A DNA stretch of 64,000 nucleotides. Source: Reinekea forsetii. GTDB lineage: Bacteria > Pseudomonadota > Gammaproteobacteria > Pseudomonadales > Natronospirillaceae. Positions 40,762 to 49,918 of the stretch are shown in pieces (the stretch's first letter is position 1; each line of letters starts with the position of its first letter). The DNA lies in contig NZ_JAHKPH010000013.1 of the NCBI RefSeq assembly GCF_018860385.1, forward strand, positions 62,001-126,000. The letters run 5' to 3'. The notes below the pieces were generated by a model that was given only the letters and a program-made list of their open reading frames with translations, did no database searches and was not told the DNA's origin. The translations under genes were made by a program, and so were the position numbers.

Positions 40762-41658
40762 ATGCTGAAATACCCGAAAGCCCTAATTTTAGGCTGTTTT
40801 GCGCTTATGACCTATGCCGTTGCTGGTACACTGGTGGACGCACAAGGTAAGTTTGAAATGGACAAAACACCTGAGAAAATCGTTACTTTTGGCCTTGCCC
40901 CACTAGATACCTTCGATACCCTAGGTGTAAAAGTTATCGGCGTTACAAAACCCCATACCATTGGCTACTTATCAAAATTTAAAGACGATCAATACGCCAA
41001 TGTGGGCAGCTTTTTTGAACCCGATGTAGAAATGACGGCCTCACTTGAACCCGATGTCATTGTACTTGGACCTAGAACCGCAGCATTTAAAGCGCAGTTC
41101 TCAGTGTTTGCTCCCACCTTTGACTCTTCTGTTTGGGGCGAAAACTACTTGCAGCAGTTTTACAGCATGACCGAATCCTTAGCGAAAATGGTCGATAAAG
41201 AAGCCGAAGCGAAAGTAAAGCTCGATGCTATTAAAGCTAAAGTGCGTGATATTCAGCAAGCTGCTCCGAATGCAGGTAAGGCACTGTTTGTTCTAACTTC
41301 GGGCGGTAAAATTTCTGTCTTTGGTCCTGGCTCGCGCTATGGTTGGGTTCACGATGATTTAGGGTTAATTCCAGCTGTAGACAATGTGGAAGAAGCGACT
41401 CACGGCGAGCCCATTTCATTTGAGTTCATTAAAGACGCCGACCCAGACTGGTTGATCGTGCTCGATAGAGACGCCGCCATTGGCACTGCGCAGGGGAGCG
41501 CACAAGCGTTGCTAGACAATGACATCATTAAATCGATGGATGTTCATAAGCAGCAAAATATTATATACGTGGATGGCGTGTCTTGGTACTTGGTGGCTTA
41601 TGGGCTCACAGCCGTTGATTCAGCAGTATCGCAGTTACATAAAGCCATAGTGAATTAA
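40762..41658 (+). CDS. iron-siderophore ABC transporter substrate-binding protein
   Basis: A 298-residue periplasmic binding protein of the FatB/CeuE/VctP type. It has a signal peptide (cleavage near 21-22, AVAGTLV) without a lipobox, and the two-lobed helical-backbone fold with KIVTFGLAPLDTFDTLGVKVIG, SLEPDVIVLGPR and PDWLIVLDRDAAIG. It binds ferric siderophores, probably catecholate-type, and delivers them to the permeases downstream. I start at the ATG at 40762 (AAGGAAG about 8 bases upstream); the frame is open to 40615 but that stretch holds the regulatory region. Four genes follow one another closely, so the operon is one importer. Siderophore identity cannot be read. Confidence 0.92.
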   Translation: MLKYPKALILGCFALMTYAVAGTLVDAQGKFEMDKTPEKIVTFGLAPLDTFDTLGVKVIGVTKPHTIGYLSKFKDDQYANVGSFFEPDVEMTASLEPDVIVLGPRTAAFKAQFSVFAPTFDSSVWGENYLQQFYSMTESLAKMVDKEAEAKVKLDAIKAKVRDIQQAAPNAGKALFVLTSGGKISVFGPGSRYGWVHDDLGLIPAVDNVEEATHGEPISFEFIKDADPDWLIVLDRDAAIGTAQGSAQALLDNDIIKSMDVHKQQNIIYVDGVSWYLVAYGLTAVDSAVSQLHKAIVN

Positions 41659-41665
41659 GCCTCAT

Positions 41666-42604
41666 ATGATTCGATTCGGTTTAGCCGTGTTACTGGTTGC
41701 TGCGCTTGCGGTAGCCAGTTTGTTTATCGGCGTCATAGATATCACTGCACAAGAGAGCAATTGGAGCTTACTGTTTCAGACGCGCATTCCCAGAACAATT
41801 GCCGTACTTCTAACTGGCATGTCACTCGCTGTCGCGGGGGTTATCATGCAAATCTTAGCGCGTAATAAATTTGTAGAGCCAACCACGACAGGAACCGTTG
41901 AATGGGCGACACTAGGTGTTTTACTGCTTATCATTTTTGCTCCTCAAACCAGTGTGACCTTAAAACTGATCATTGCTTCCTTATTCTCCGTGTTTGGCTC
42001 TGCAAGTTTTTTGTTTTTGCTGAGTCGCATCAAGCTACGCTCAAATGTTATTGTTCCATTAGTTGGCATCATTTATGGGGGCATCATTTCATCCGTGGTG
42101 ATGTTCATTGCCTTTCAACACGATTTGGTTCAAGCCATATGGACATGGGTACAAGGTGACTTTTCGATGATCCTTAAAGGTCGTTACGAATTGCTTTGGA
42201 TCAGTGCTGGGCTTTGCCTACTCGCCTACATCACGGCTAATCAATTTACGTTGGTTGGGCTCGGCAAAAGTTATTCACAAAACCTAGGCCTCAATTATAA
42301 GTGGTATCTTAGCTGGGGCGTTCTCATTGTCTCCTTAATCTCAGGCATCACCGTTGTTATTGCCGGCGTTATTCCTTTTTTAGGGTTGGTCATTCCTAAC
42401 TTAATCAGTGCGATCATGGGAGACAACCTTAAAAAATCGCTACCGTGGATTGCCCTTTTGGGCGCTGGACTGGTGCTGGTCTGCGATATCGCGGCTCGTT
42501 TAATTAGATTCCCATATGAAATGCCGGTCGGCGTCATCATGGGTGTCGTGGGAAGCAGTGTTTTCCTTACCATTCTTATAAAAGCTAATCGAAAAAATGC
42601 ATAA
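41666..42604 (+). CDS. iron-siderophore ABC transporter permease, first subunit
   Basis: A 312-residue inner-membrane protein of the FecCD/BtuC permease family with about nine helices. Recognisable parts are the RIPRTIAVLLTGMSLAVAGVIMQ start of the core, the RNKFVEPTTTG segment, and the coupling loop region near VIPFLGLVIPNLISAIMGDN, which contacts the ATPase. It is the FatD/CeuB-like subunit. It starts 7 bp after the binding-protein gene, and its last eight bases overlap the next permease gene. Confidence 0.93.
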   Translation: MIRFGLAVLLVAALAVASLFIGVIDITAQESNWSLLFQTRIPRTIAVLLTGMSLAVAGVIMQILARNKFVEPTTTGTVEWATLGVLLLIIFAPQTSVTLKLIIASLFSVFGSASFLFLLSRIKLRSNVIVPLVGIIYGGIISSVVMFIAFQHDLVQAIWTWVQGDFSMILKGRYELLWISAGLCLLAYITANQFTLVGLGKSYSQNLGLNYKWYLSWGVLIVSLISGITVVIAGVIPFLGLVIPNLISAIMGDNLKKSLPWIALLGAGLVLVCDIAARLIRFPYEMPVGVIMGVVGSSVFLTILIKANRKNA

Positions 42605-43580
42605 TACGCTTCAAACACACCGCTCGATACTTCAATCGCCGGCCGTCAGGTTTTCCATATTGCTGGCTTTCCTTGCCATCGCATTTGCTCTCTACTTAAC
42701 CTGGGATATGAAAGCCAGTCTAGAATTCACCCTTAAATATCGCAGTAAAAAACTCATCACATTAGTTATCGTGGGCGTGGCCGTCGCGGTTTCAACAGTG
42801 CTGTTTCAGACCATGACGGAAAACCGAATCTTAACGCCTGGCATCATGGGTTTCGATTCATTGTACGGGCTCATTCAAGCTTTGTTGGTTGTCAGTTTAG
42901 GAGTGATTGGCTTTAACACGCTTAACCCTTACCTAAAATGGCTTCTAGAAACGGGTGCCATGATCGCGTGTACGGCGCTACTCTATCGAATATTTTTCAA
43001 AGGCAATCAACAATCTTTGCAGTTTTTATTACTGGCCGGAATCGTTTTGGGAATTTTATTTGGCAGTGCCAGTGGCTTAATTTTCCGGATGCTCGACCCA
43101 ACAGAATTTACGGTGCTACAAGACAATTTGTTTGCAAGCTTTAGTCGCATTGACTCAACGATGTTGGTGATTTCCATTGGCGTCATAGCAATCAGCTCAA
43201 TTTATATTTGGCGAAAACACGCCACGTTAGATGTGATGTTATTAGGCCGGCATTGTGCAACCAACTTGGGCATTAACCTACCAAGAATGACGAAAGAAAT
43301 ACTCATGATTGTCACTGTATTAATCAGTGTATCGACAGCCCTAGTCGGTCCGATTACCTTCTTTGGTCTTCTCGTGGCACATTTGGCCTATCGATTAACA
43401 CCTTGCTACCACCATCGCTGGCTTTTACCCATGGCGGCTTTTCTGGGTATCGCCATTCTCGTCGTGGGTGATTTTTTACTGCAACACATTTTCGACTTTA
43501 GCATGCAATTAAGCATTATTATCGAACTGTTCGGCGGCCTATGCTTTTTGGCGCTGATTATGTATAGAGAAAAAACATGA
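42597..43580 (+). CDS. iron-siderophore ABC transporter permease, second subunit
   Basis: A 327-residue FecCD-family permease, partner of the preceding one (FatC/CeuC-like). Markers are AVAVSTVLFQTMTENRILTPGIMGFDSLYGLIQ, the family pattern after helix 2, and VGPITFFGLLVAHLAYRL, the cytoplasmic coupling helix. The N-terminus has one additional hydrophobic segment (LLAFLAIAFALYLTW). Start codon 42597 lies within the end of the first permease gene (8-bp overlap). Its stop overlaps the ATPase start by four bases (ATGA at 43577). The three components together form a complete importer except for an outer-membrane receptor, which is not in the window. Confidence 0.93.
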   Translation: MHNTLQTHRSILQSPAVRFSILLAFLAIAFALYLTWDMKASLEFTLKYRSKKLITLVIVGVAVAVSTVLFQTMTENRILTPGIMGFDSLYGLIQALLVVSLGVIGFNTLNPYLKWLLETGAMIACTALLYRIFFKGNQQSLQFLLLAGIVLGILFGSASGLIFRMLDPTEFTVLQDNLFASFSRIDSTMLVISIGVIAISSIYIWRKHATLDVMLLGRHCATNLGINLPRMTKEILMIVTVLISVSTALVGPITFFGLLVAHLAYRLTPCYHHRWLLPMAAFLGIAILVVGDFLLQHIFDFSMQLSIIIELFGGLCFLALIMYREKT

Positions 43581-44335
43581 TTAAATTGAACAACATCTCG
43601 CTACGCTATGGCAATACTCAAATATTATCGAAACTATCGACCAACATTCCCAACAAAGGCGTCACCTCAATCATTGGTCCTAATGGTGCTGGCAAATCGT
43701 CATTATTATCCGTGGCCAGCGCGCAAACAAAGGCAACTCATGGCGTGGTCAGCTTCAACGGACAATCGCTAGAGTCTTTACCAAGAGAGACGCTTGCCAA
43801 ACAGCTGGCCTACCTAAAACAAGACAACCAAATTGGCGCACGGATTTCAGTGAAGGACTTAGTCTGCTTTGGCCGCTTCCCCTATCACCGAGGTCGCCCT
43901 TCGACTGAAGATTGGGTTGTCATCAACGAAACGATTCACTATTTTCAGCTGTCCGACATTCAAGACCGATACCTCGACCAATTGTCGGGTGGACAACGAC
44001 AACGAGCCTTTATTGCCATGGTATGGGCACAAGACACGCCCTATCTCTTCCTTGATGAGCCACTTAATAATCTCGACATGAAGCACAGTGGCAGCATTAT
44101 GAAGCACCTTAAGCAAGCGTGCCACGCGCTCGATAAAAGTATCGTCGTGGTTTTGCACGATATCAATTTCGCCAGTTATTACAGCGACCACATTATTGCC
44201 TTGAAGCAAGGCGAGCTCTTTAAAGCAGGTTCACCAGCACAAGTGATCAACAGCGATTGTCTATCAACACTGTATGACATGCCAATTGAAATTGCTCAAG
44301 TTGAGGGTGTACCAGTGTGCCTGTATTTTAAATAA
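43577..44335 (+). CDS. iron-siderophore ABC transporter ATP-binding protein
   Basis: A 252-residue ABC ATPase. Walker A is GPNGAGKSS (IIGPNGAGKSSLLS), the signature LSGGQRQRAF, Walker B PYLFLDEPLNNLD, and the switch histidine in VVLHDINFASYY. It belongs to the FepC/FhuC/YclP subgroup. It powers the two permeases encoded just upstream and ends the operon. A weak hairpin at 44433 lies before the convergent gene at 44508. Confidence 0.95.
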   Translation: MIKLNNISLRYGNTQILSKLSTNIPNKGVTSIIGPNGAGKSSLLSVASAQTKATHGVVSFNGQSLESLPRETLAKQLAYLKQDNQIGARISVKDLVCFGRFPYHRGRPSTEDWVVINETIHYFQLSDIQDRYLDQLSGGQRQRAFIAMVWAQDTPYLFLDEPLNNLDMKHSGSIMKHLKQACHALDKSIVVVLHDINFASYYSDHIIALKQGELFKAGSPAQVINSDCLSTLYDMPIEIAQVEGVPVCLYFK

Positions 44336-44432
44336 TTAATGCAAGGATTCACGATTATAGAGAACGGGCATTTTCCCCTGCCACTGCTGCCGATGGGTCG
44401 CATCTGAAAGCAGCTCAACTATAACTGCAGCT

Positions 44433-44467
44433 CACACAGCCGGCTTTGATGATGAGGCCGGTGTGTG
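44433..44467. terminator. hairpin between converging operons
   Basis: CACACA-GCCGGC and GCCGGTGTGTG form an imperfect stem with one bulged base and an AT-rich loop, between the importer operon and the oxidoreductase gene. There is no strong T-run on either side. Confidence 0.4.
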
Positions 44468-44507
44468 CAAATTCGAATGCAGAAAAAGAGTCGCTAGACA
44501 AACCCGC

Positions 44508-45740
44508 TTAATCGATGGTTTTTATCGATACACCAGCGTGTGTACTTAGCCGTGGAATAAGCGACTCGGCCATAATAGCGGCCGGTGTCCAAAAACCACC
44601 GGCTTGGTCACTGGACAATTCTCTGGCTAACACCACCGCGGCTTGCGTAAGCATTTTTGCGGTAGATCCATAACCAGGATCTTGATCACCATGTACTTCT
44701 ACTGCAATTTTTTCACCCTTGGCGGTTGTGCCGTAATGCACAATGGTAAAAAAGCCATCAATCTGCGCTTGTTCAGAAGGGCCGGTGCCTGGCTTCGGCA
44801 GTACAAACTTTTCTAGTACCCATCGCGCTGGCGCAATGGCGGCACCTATTGCTACGACCCCTAAGCCTAGCGCCATCCGTTTTGCTCGCTTTTTACCACC
44901 AGGCCCGTCACCCATGTGCATGGCCTCGCTGTATAGGAAATTTTCTGGAAATAAATCTGGGCGTTGCATCGCGGTTCTTAACACTATTTTGGTGTTAATG
45001 CTGGCCATCATAAACGGAGCAAGCCAGCCCGGCTTAACCTTATCTTGTACAACCTTGTTAAAAAACTTTTGCTTAACTTTTTTCAGGTCAGGTGCCAATG
45101 CATAAGGGTTCATTAACGTTTTTCGCAGCGCTTTATCGTCTTTGGCTTTTTTCACGATATTAATCATACTCGCCATGGTGCCGCCAGAAAGCGTGCCCGC
45201 CATGCGATTAACGCGCATATCAATTTCTTGGCACGGCTCACCAAAGAGTGCTTTTGCTTGTTGCTGCAAATAAAAAGCCCCTAAATCGGAAGGCAGTGAG
45301 TCAAAGCCACAACAATGAACAATACAGGCTCCACTGTTTTGGGCGGTGGCTTCATACCTCTCTAACATATCAGCAATGAAGTTAGGTTCACCGGTTAAAT
45401 CGCAGTAATGAGTGCCATTTTCGGCACAGGCTTTTACTAACTGTTCACCATATTGATCGAATGGCCCCACGGTAGAAATAACAACTTTCGCAGACTGAGC
45501 AACCCGCTTCATATCGGCCGCGTTCATCGAGTTAACCGTTATCATTGGGGTATCGAGCTTCAGATTGAGCCGTTGCGACACATCTCGTTGAACAGAAGCT
45601 AGTTTGTCAGTGGAACGGCCCGCTATCGCAAAGGTTAAGGTTGGATCTTTTTGGTGGATATACTCAGCTAATCGTCTATAGGATATTTGACCAACAAAGC
45701 TGGTTGCCCCCATTAATATGAGGTCATATTCTCGTATCAT
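44508..45740 (-). CDS. saccharopine dehydrogenase-like (trans-acting enoyl reductase-type) oxidoreductase
   Basis: A 410-residue protein with an N-terminal Rossmann fold (YDLILMGATSFVGQISYRRLA, with the G-x-T-x-x-x-G nucleotide-binding pattern), a middle ACAENGTHYCDLTGEPNF and CIVHCCGFDSLPSDLGAF, and a C-terminal membrane-proximal helix region with a basic KKRAKRMALGLGVVAIGAAIAP patch. These features match the 'saccharopine dehydrogenase NADP-binding domain' proteins close to the mycobacterial trans-acting enoyl reductase, a broad family acting on lipids or unknown substrates. True lysine biosynthesis is not implied. It is monocistronic and leftward, 63 bp downstream of the sensory operon's last gene's divergent boundary. 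Confidence 0.85.
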   Translation of the reverse strand: MIREYDLILMGATSFVGQISYRRLAEYIHQKDPTLTFAIAGRSTDKLASVQRDVSQRLNLKLDTPMITVNSMNAADMKRVAQSAKVVISTVGPFDQYGEQLVKACAENGTHYCDLTGEPNFIADMLERYEATAQNSGACIVHCCGFDSLPSDLGAFYLQQQAKALFGEPCQEIDMRVNRMAGTLSGGTMASMINIVKKAKDDKALRKTLMNPYALAPDLKKVKQKFFNKVVQDKVKPGWLAPFMMASINTKIVLRTAMQRPDLFPENFLYSEAMHMGDGPGGKKRAKRMALGLGVVAIGAAIAPARWVLEKFVLPKPGTGPSEQAQIDGFFTIVHYGTTAKGEKIAVEVHGDQDPGYGSTAKMLTQAAVVLARELSSDQAGGFWTPAAIMAESLIPRLSTHAGVSIKTID

Positions 45741-45803
45741 CTTAATTAATCTCTAACCGGTTATTAGCCCAACTGGTGAGCCACAGAAGTAGACAGCGAA
45801 GTA

Positions 45804-46694
45804 CTATTCTGATTTATGTCGTTTGGTCCGATACATATCGGTATCGGCTGATTCTATTAACTTATCAACAGAATCACCGGGTGTCCACTCGCATATTCCG
45901 GTTGAAAAATTCAGATCAAATTTAAAGTCTTTGTCATTCTTTTGTGCAGATATTTCAATAGGCTGCTCAGAAAACAATCGGTCAAAGTAGCGTTCTAAAT
46001 CTTCTGTTGATTCATAATTAAAAATCGCAATGGCAAATTCATCTCCACCTATACGTGCTGCGATATCCGATTCCCTTGAGTTCAATTTGATAAAATCACT
46101 GAACTGCTTAAGCGCTTGATCACCTACACGGTGGCCATATTCATCATTAATGTGTTTGAATTTATCTAAATCAATAAAAAAGACCGCAATTTTAAACTCG
46201 CTGCGATTCGCTTGCGCTATACCCGCACTTAAGTGCTGATAAAAACTTTGCCGATTGTATAAGCCCGTTAAATCATCGATCAGAGCACTTCTTTCGATTC
46301 GTAGTTGAAGCTGCTTACGCTCTATTGAAAGTCGAATGACGCGTGATAACAGACCATTCGTTAAATCTCGTTTCGAGATGAAGTCTTCGGCGCCTAAGTC
46401 TATTAGCTTTTCTTCCAACTCTACCGAATCGTGGTCGGTCACCACAATAATAGGGAGCTCAGGGAACTGCTGCGCAAGGAGACGAATAGACTCTGGTCCA
46501 TGGCTGTCGGGTAAGCCTAAATCTAACAAGGCTGCATCAAATTTTTCGCTAATGAGCGCTTTGCTCGCGGCATGCATGGTTTTTACATGAGTAAAGTTAA
46601 ATACCGTATGTTTATCTTTTTCTAACATAGATTGTAAGATGTATACATCATCAGGATCATCTTCGACACTCAATAACTTAATATTATTGTTCAT
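45804..46694 (-). CDS. response regulator with diguanylate cyclase (REC-GGDEF)
   Basis: A 296-residue two-domain protein. The N-terminal receiver (residues 1-~125) has the acidic pair EDDPDD, phosphoacceptor in LLDLGLPDS and Lys in ISKRD. The GGDEF domain (from about 140) is complete: FFIDLDKFKHINDEYGHRVG, inhibitory RESD, and AARIGGDEFAIAIF. It should make cyclic di-GMP when phosphorylated. It is the third gene of a leftward operon behind the ETR1-like kinase and a single-domain receiver, overlapping the latter by four bases (ATGA). This makes it the likely output of that kinase. Confidence 0.94.
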   Translation of the reverse strand: MNNNIKLLSVEDDPDDVYILQSMLEKDKHTVFNFTHVKTMHAASKALISEKFDAALLDLGLPDSHGPESIRLLAQQFPELPIIVVTDHDSVELEEKLIDLGAEDFISKRDLTNGLLSRVIRLSIERKQLQLRIERSALIDDLTGLYNRQSFYQHLSAGIAQANRSEFKIAVFFIDLDKFKHINDEYGHRVGDQALKQFSDFIKLNSRESDIAARIGGDEFAIAIFNYESTEDLERYFDRLFSEQPIEISAQKNDKDFKFDLNFSTGICEWTPGDSVDKLIESADTDMYRTKRHKSE

Positions 46695-47116
46695 TTAGTT
46701 TTCCCGTTTTTTACATAGACCTTAATAACGTGACTCAACACTTCTTTGAAACGATTTATGTCATCAGGCTTCACAATGTAATCACTAGCGCCTATCGCTT
46801 TAGCGGATTGTTTTTCGGCATCGAATTCAGACGTGGTTAAAATAACGACTGGCAACGGCTGGTATTCTGGATCTGACTTTATTGACTTAAGCACCTCTAA
46901 ACCTGAAGCCCCGGGTAAATTTAAATCGAGTAGAACAAGGCTGTTGGCTACGTCTGCCTTGGCTATTGAGCTTTCAAAAAATTGCACCGCTTCGAGCCCA
47001 TTGCCAATAAATCGAATATCCAAGTCGAATTCTACGCTCGATAATGCTTTTTGGATCAGGTATTGGTCATCCGGATCATCTTCTACAACAACTATCACTA
47101 TTAAATCATTACTCAT
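46691..47116 (-). CDS. single-domain response regulator (Rcp1-like)
   Basis: A 141-residue receiver domain without an output domain. The acidic residues EDDPDD, the phosphoacceptor Asp in LVLLDLNLPGASG, Thr in ILTTSE and Lys in YIVKPDD are all in place. The phytochrome-partner Rcp1 type, which has an extended beta4-alpha4 region, is the closest class I can name. In this leftward operon it lies between the histidine kinase and the diguanylate cyclase regulator with ATGA overlaps on both sides. It may pass phosphate on or act as a competing sink. Confidence 0.93.
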   Translation of the reverse strand: MSNDLIVIVVVEDDPDDQYLIQKALSSVEFDLDIRFIGNGLEAVQFFESSIAKADVANSLVLLDLNLPGASGLEVLKSIKSDPEYQPLPVVILTTSEFDAEKQSAKAIGASDYIVKPDDINRFKEVLSHVIKVYVKNGKTK

Positions 47117-49746
47117 CCGTTTAACCCTCGCGGTTTGGCCGGTAGGCTAATTTCAATCGTCAAGCCTGGGCCTTGGCCGGATAATGCATGGATAGACCCT
47201 TGGTGCTTTTGAACAATTTGGCGACAAATAGCAAGCCCCATGCCTGAACCTTCTTTTTCTTTACCCACAAGCCGTTTAAAGGGTGAAAATATATGTATCA
47301 AGGCATCTTCAGGCACGCCCGGCCCATCATCCGAGAACAAAATTATGGCCCTATTGTTTTCTAAACGCCCATGAACCTTTATGTTAACTGGACGACTCTC
47401 GTACTTATATTTAATGGCATTCACCATTAAATTCTGAAATACGCGCGCCATTTGTATGGCATCGGCATAAAAGCCAATATCGTCTTCTACTGTGTAACTA
47501 TAGTCTAAGTCTTCAGAAGACAAGTCGAGTTGATTCTCAACCAACAAAAATAACTCGCTAAGGCTCGTTTCCTGAATATCGAGTTGAACTTGTGAGGCTC
47601 TAGAGAGCTCTAGAATACTGGTAATAAGTTTACTCATCCTATTTGCCGCGCCAGATAAACGCCCTAGCTCAAACTGAGCCTCGGGTTCGTCTAACTTGCC
47701 CTTTAGTCGCTCCTGGAGCAGACCTGAAAAGGTTTTGATTTTTCTCAAGGGCTCTTGTAAATCGTGTGATGCGGTAAAAGCAAAAATCTCTAGAGCTTTA
47801 TTCGATTCACTGAGGGCTCGCTCTGTTTCTTTCATTGAATCAATATCTTCTATAACCGATATAAAATGAGAGGCTTTGCCTTCGCTGTCTCTCACTAGTT
47901 TCACAGTAAGCAATGCCCAAAAGATGGCACCATCTGCCGAGATGTAGCGTTTCTCTAACGTGTAAGAATCGTATTCACCAGCCAGCAAGGCATTCACGTG
48001 CTTTAAGTCTGTTTCTAGATCGTCTGGGTAAGTAATTTCTAAAAACGACTTTTTCAACAACACCGCTTCAGGATAACCCCACATTTCGCATAACTTTTCA
48101 TTAACCCGTTTAAAAGTTCCCTCTAACGACACTAAAGCAATGCCAACGGCCGCTTGGTTAAAAATAGAATAAAAATCGGCGGCCCACGCTTGAATAGCCT
48201 GCTCTTTCTCTTTTAAATCACTGATATCAATAAAAGCACCTAAAAATGAATTAGGCCGCCCCGTTGTATCAACATCATTGACTTTATTTTCACAATAACA
48301 CCAAACCCATTGGCCATTTTTATGTCGTACTCTTACCACTATTTCATGGCTTACTTCTGGTTTTCTTAAAACGTTTTGAACATGGATTTTCAGCGGTTGT
48401 CTATCTTGCGGATGAATAAGCTCAAATGGGTTTTTAATATGGGCAAGCATTTCAACAATATAACCCAGCGTTTTACTCAGCGTTTTATTTACATAGGTAA
48501 TTCTGTTGGCATTTACGTTAAATACAAACAGATTGGCTACCGTAGAATCGATCACTCTATTTAAAAACTCGGTTTTATTGTCTAACTCGGCCTGAAGCTG
48601 ATGCGTATGCTGAATGTTAGACAACATACCCGACATAAACACTGACTCATTATTAAATTGGTACACTTTTCCTCGGCTTCTAAACCAATTGTAATTACCT
48701 TCCGGCGTTAACCCTAAATATTCAATTTGATAGTCCCCACTGCGCTTAATTGAATCATTTATGTATTCGAGTACACGTTTACGATCCTCCATGTGGATAT
48801 GGTTGAGCCATAACTCAACACTGGGCTTTGCGTTAACATCAACCCCAATTAACTCAGCATGCTTAGCATTCCACCATACTTCATCCGTCTTTATATTCCA
48901 TTCCCAAGCACCATCACTCACTGAGGCCAGTGCTCGCATCGTGCGTTGATATTTTTCATTCTGCTCACTCGACTCATTCTGTTCATTTTGCTCTACAGAA
49001 ACGGCCACCATTGATTCATCAAAATACTCAAACTGTGAGAGCTTTACTCTTATATCAATTTCATCACCACCAAAAGATTTTGCTTTAATCGTTCGGCCAT
49101 GAGCCATAGGGTGCTGATATTCATGTGGCATTGAAAAGAACTGCTCTGCAAACGCATCATGATGATGCACTGAATCGGGAATTAACTCAGCCACTTCGTG
49201 ACCGACTAAACTGCCCTGGCCATTTAAGAAAATTCGGCTCGCCGCAGCGTTCGCCATAACCACCTTGAGCTTCCGATCACAGACGACGATGCCATCGTGC
49301 AGGCTATCGGCAATAACAGAAAAGAACGATTCGGATTCGTCTTTATAACGCTTTTCTATTGCCGATACTTTCATGGCCTCCCACTCATCTCGCGTAGGTA
49401 ACGCTATGGCACTTGGCAATAGTTTAAATATATATATTGCTGTCGTGAAAGAGACCAATGCCGTCAACGATTTTAAAATGGCTTGAACACCATAGCTCCC
49501 TACCCATACAACATAAACGTTATAGAGGTGCGTAATGCCACACAACAAAATAAAAGCTGCAAACAAAGACAGCACTCGCCGAAACTCAATATCGGGTCTC
49601 TTTTTAATGAAGATCCAAATAGCGATCGGAATCGAGAAGTAAGAAGCTGCGATGACTAAATCGGCCATTACGTGAGACAACAACAAGGTTGGTTGCCAAA
49701 AATAACATTGCCCATGAGGCATAAAATTTGTACTTAAGAAGTCCAT
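47113..49746 (-). CDS. hybrid-type sensor histidine kinase with an ethylene-receptor-like N-terminal domain
   Basis: An 877-residue membrane kinase. The first ~110 residues form three helices that follow the ETR1 ethylene-binding domain with a constant offset of +4 up to helix 2. Asp29, Tyr36, Ile39, Pro40, Cys69 and His73 stand where ETR1 has Asp25, Tyr32, Ile35, Pro36, Cys65 and His69; Cys and His are the copper ligands. Matching blocks are VIAASYFSIP and FILLCGITHLYN. Four PAS-type domains follow (about 145-250, 270-390, 395-510, 520-640). The kinase core is typical of Rcp1-partner kinases: TASHDLQEPLRKIK H-box, NAIKYK N-box and GSGMGLAICRQIV. No GAF domain is seen. It leads a three-gene operon ending in a diguanylate cyclase. 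Ethylene or copper binding is inference from residues. Confidence 0.9.
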   Translation of the reverse strand: MDFLSTNFMPHGQCYFWQPTLLLSHVMADLVIAASYFSIPIAIWIFIKKRPDIEFRRVLSLFAAFILLCGITHLYNVYVVWVGSYGVQAILKSLTALVSFTTAIYIFKLLPSAIALPTRDEWEAMKVSAIEKRYKDESESFFSVIADSLHDGIVVCDRKLKVVMANAAASRIFLNGQGSLVGHEVAELIPDSVHHHDAFAEQFFSMPHEYQHPMAHGRTIKAKSFGGDEIDIRVKLSQFEYFDESMVAVSVEQNEQNESSEQNEKYQRTMRALASVSDGAWEWNIKTDEVWWNAKHAELIGVDVNAKPSVELWLNHIHMEDRKRVLEYINDSIKRSGDYQIEYLGLTPEGNYNWFRSRGKVYQFNNESVFMSGMLSNIQHTHQLQAELDNKTEFLNRVIDSTVANLFVFNVNANRITYVNKTLSKTLGYIVEMLAHIKNPFELIHPQDRQPLKIHVQNVLRKPEVSHEIVVRVRHKNGQWVWCYCENKVNDVDTTGRPNSFLGAFIDISDLKEKEQAIQAWAADFYSIFNQAAVGIALVSLEGTFKRVNEKLCEMWGYPEAVLLKKSFLEITYPDDLETDLKHVNALLAGEYDSYTLEKRYISADGAIFWALLTVKLVRDSEGKASHFISVIEDIDSMKETERALSESNKALEIFAFTASHDLQEPLRKIKTFSGLLQERLKGKLDEPEAQFELGRLSGAANRMSKLITSILELSRASQVQLDIQETSLSELFLLVENQLDLSSEDLDYSYTVEDDIGFYADAIQMARVFQNLMVNAIKYKYESRPVNIKVHGRLENNRAIILFSDDGPGVPEDALIHIFSPFKRLVGKEKEGSGMGLAICRQIVQKHQGSIHALSGQGPGLTIEISLPAKPRGLNG

Positions 49747-49918
49747 GCTGCGCGGTCCCTAGTCTGCCCATACTTAAGAGCTTAGACCATTTTGTATACC
49801 ATTTTAGGTACATGTATATTGGACCACTGTTAAAATGAAGACCTTGGCTACCCTGTACCCATCATAACTTAACAATTTTGCGCTATACTGCAATTTCACC
49901 TTACTGGATCGCTATTTT

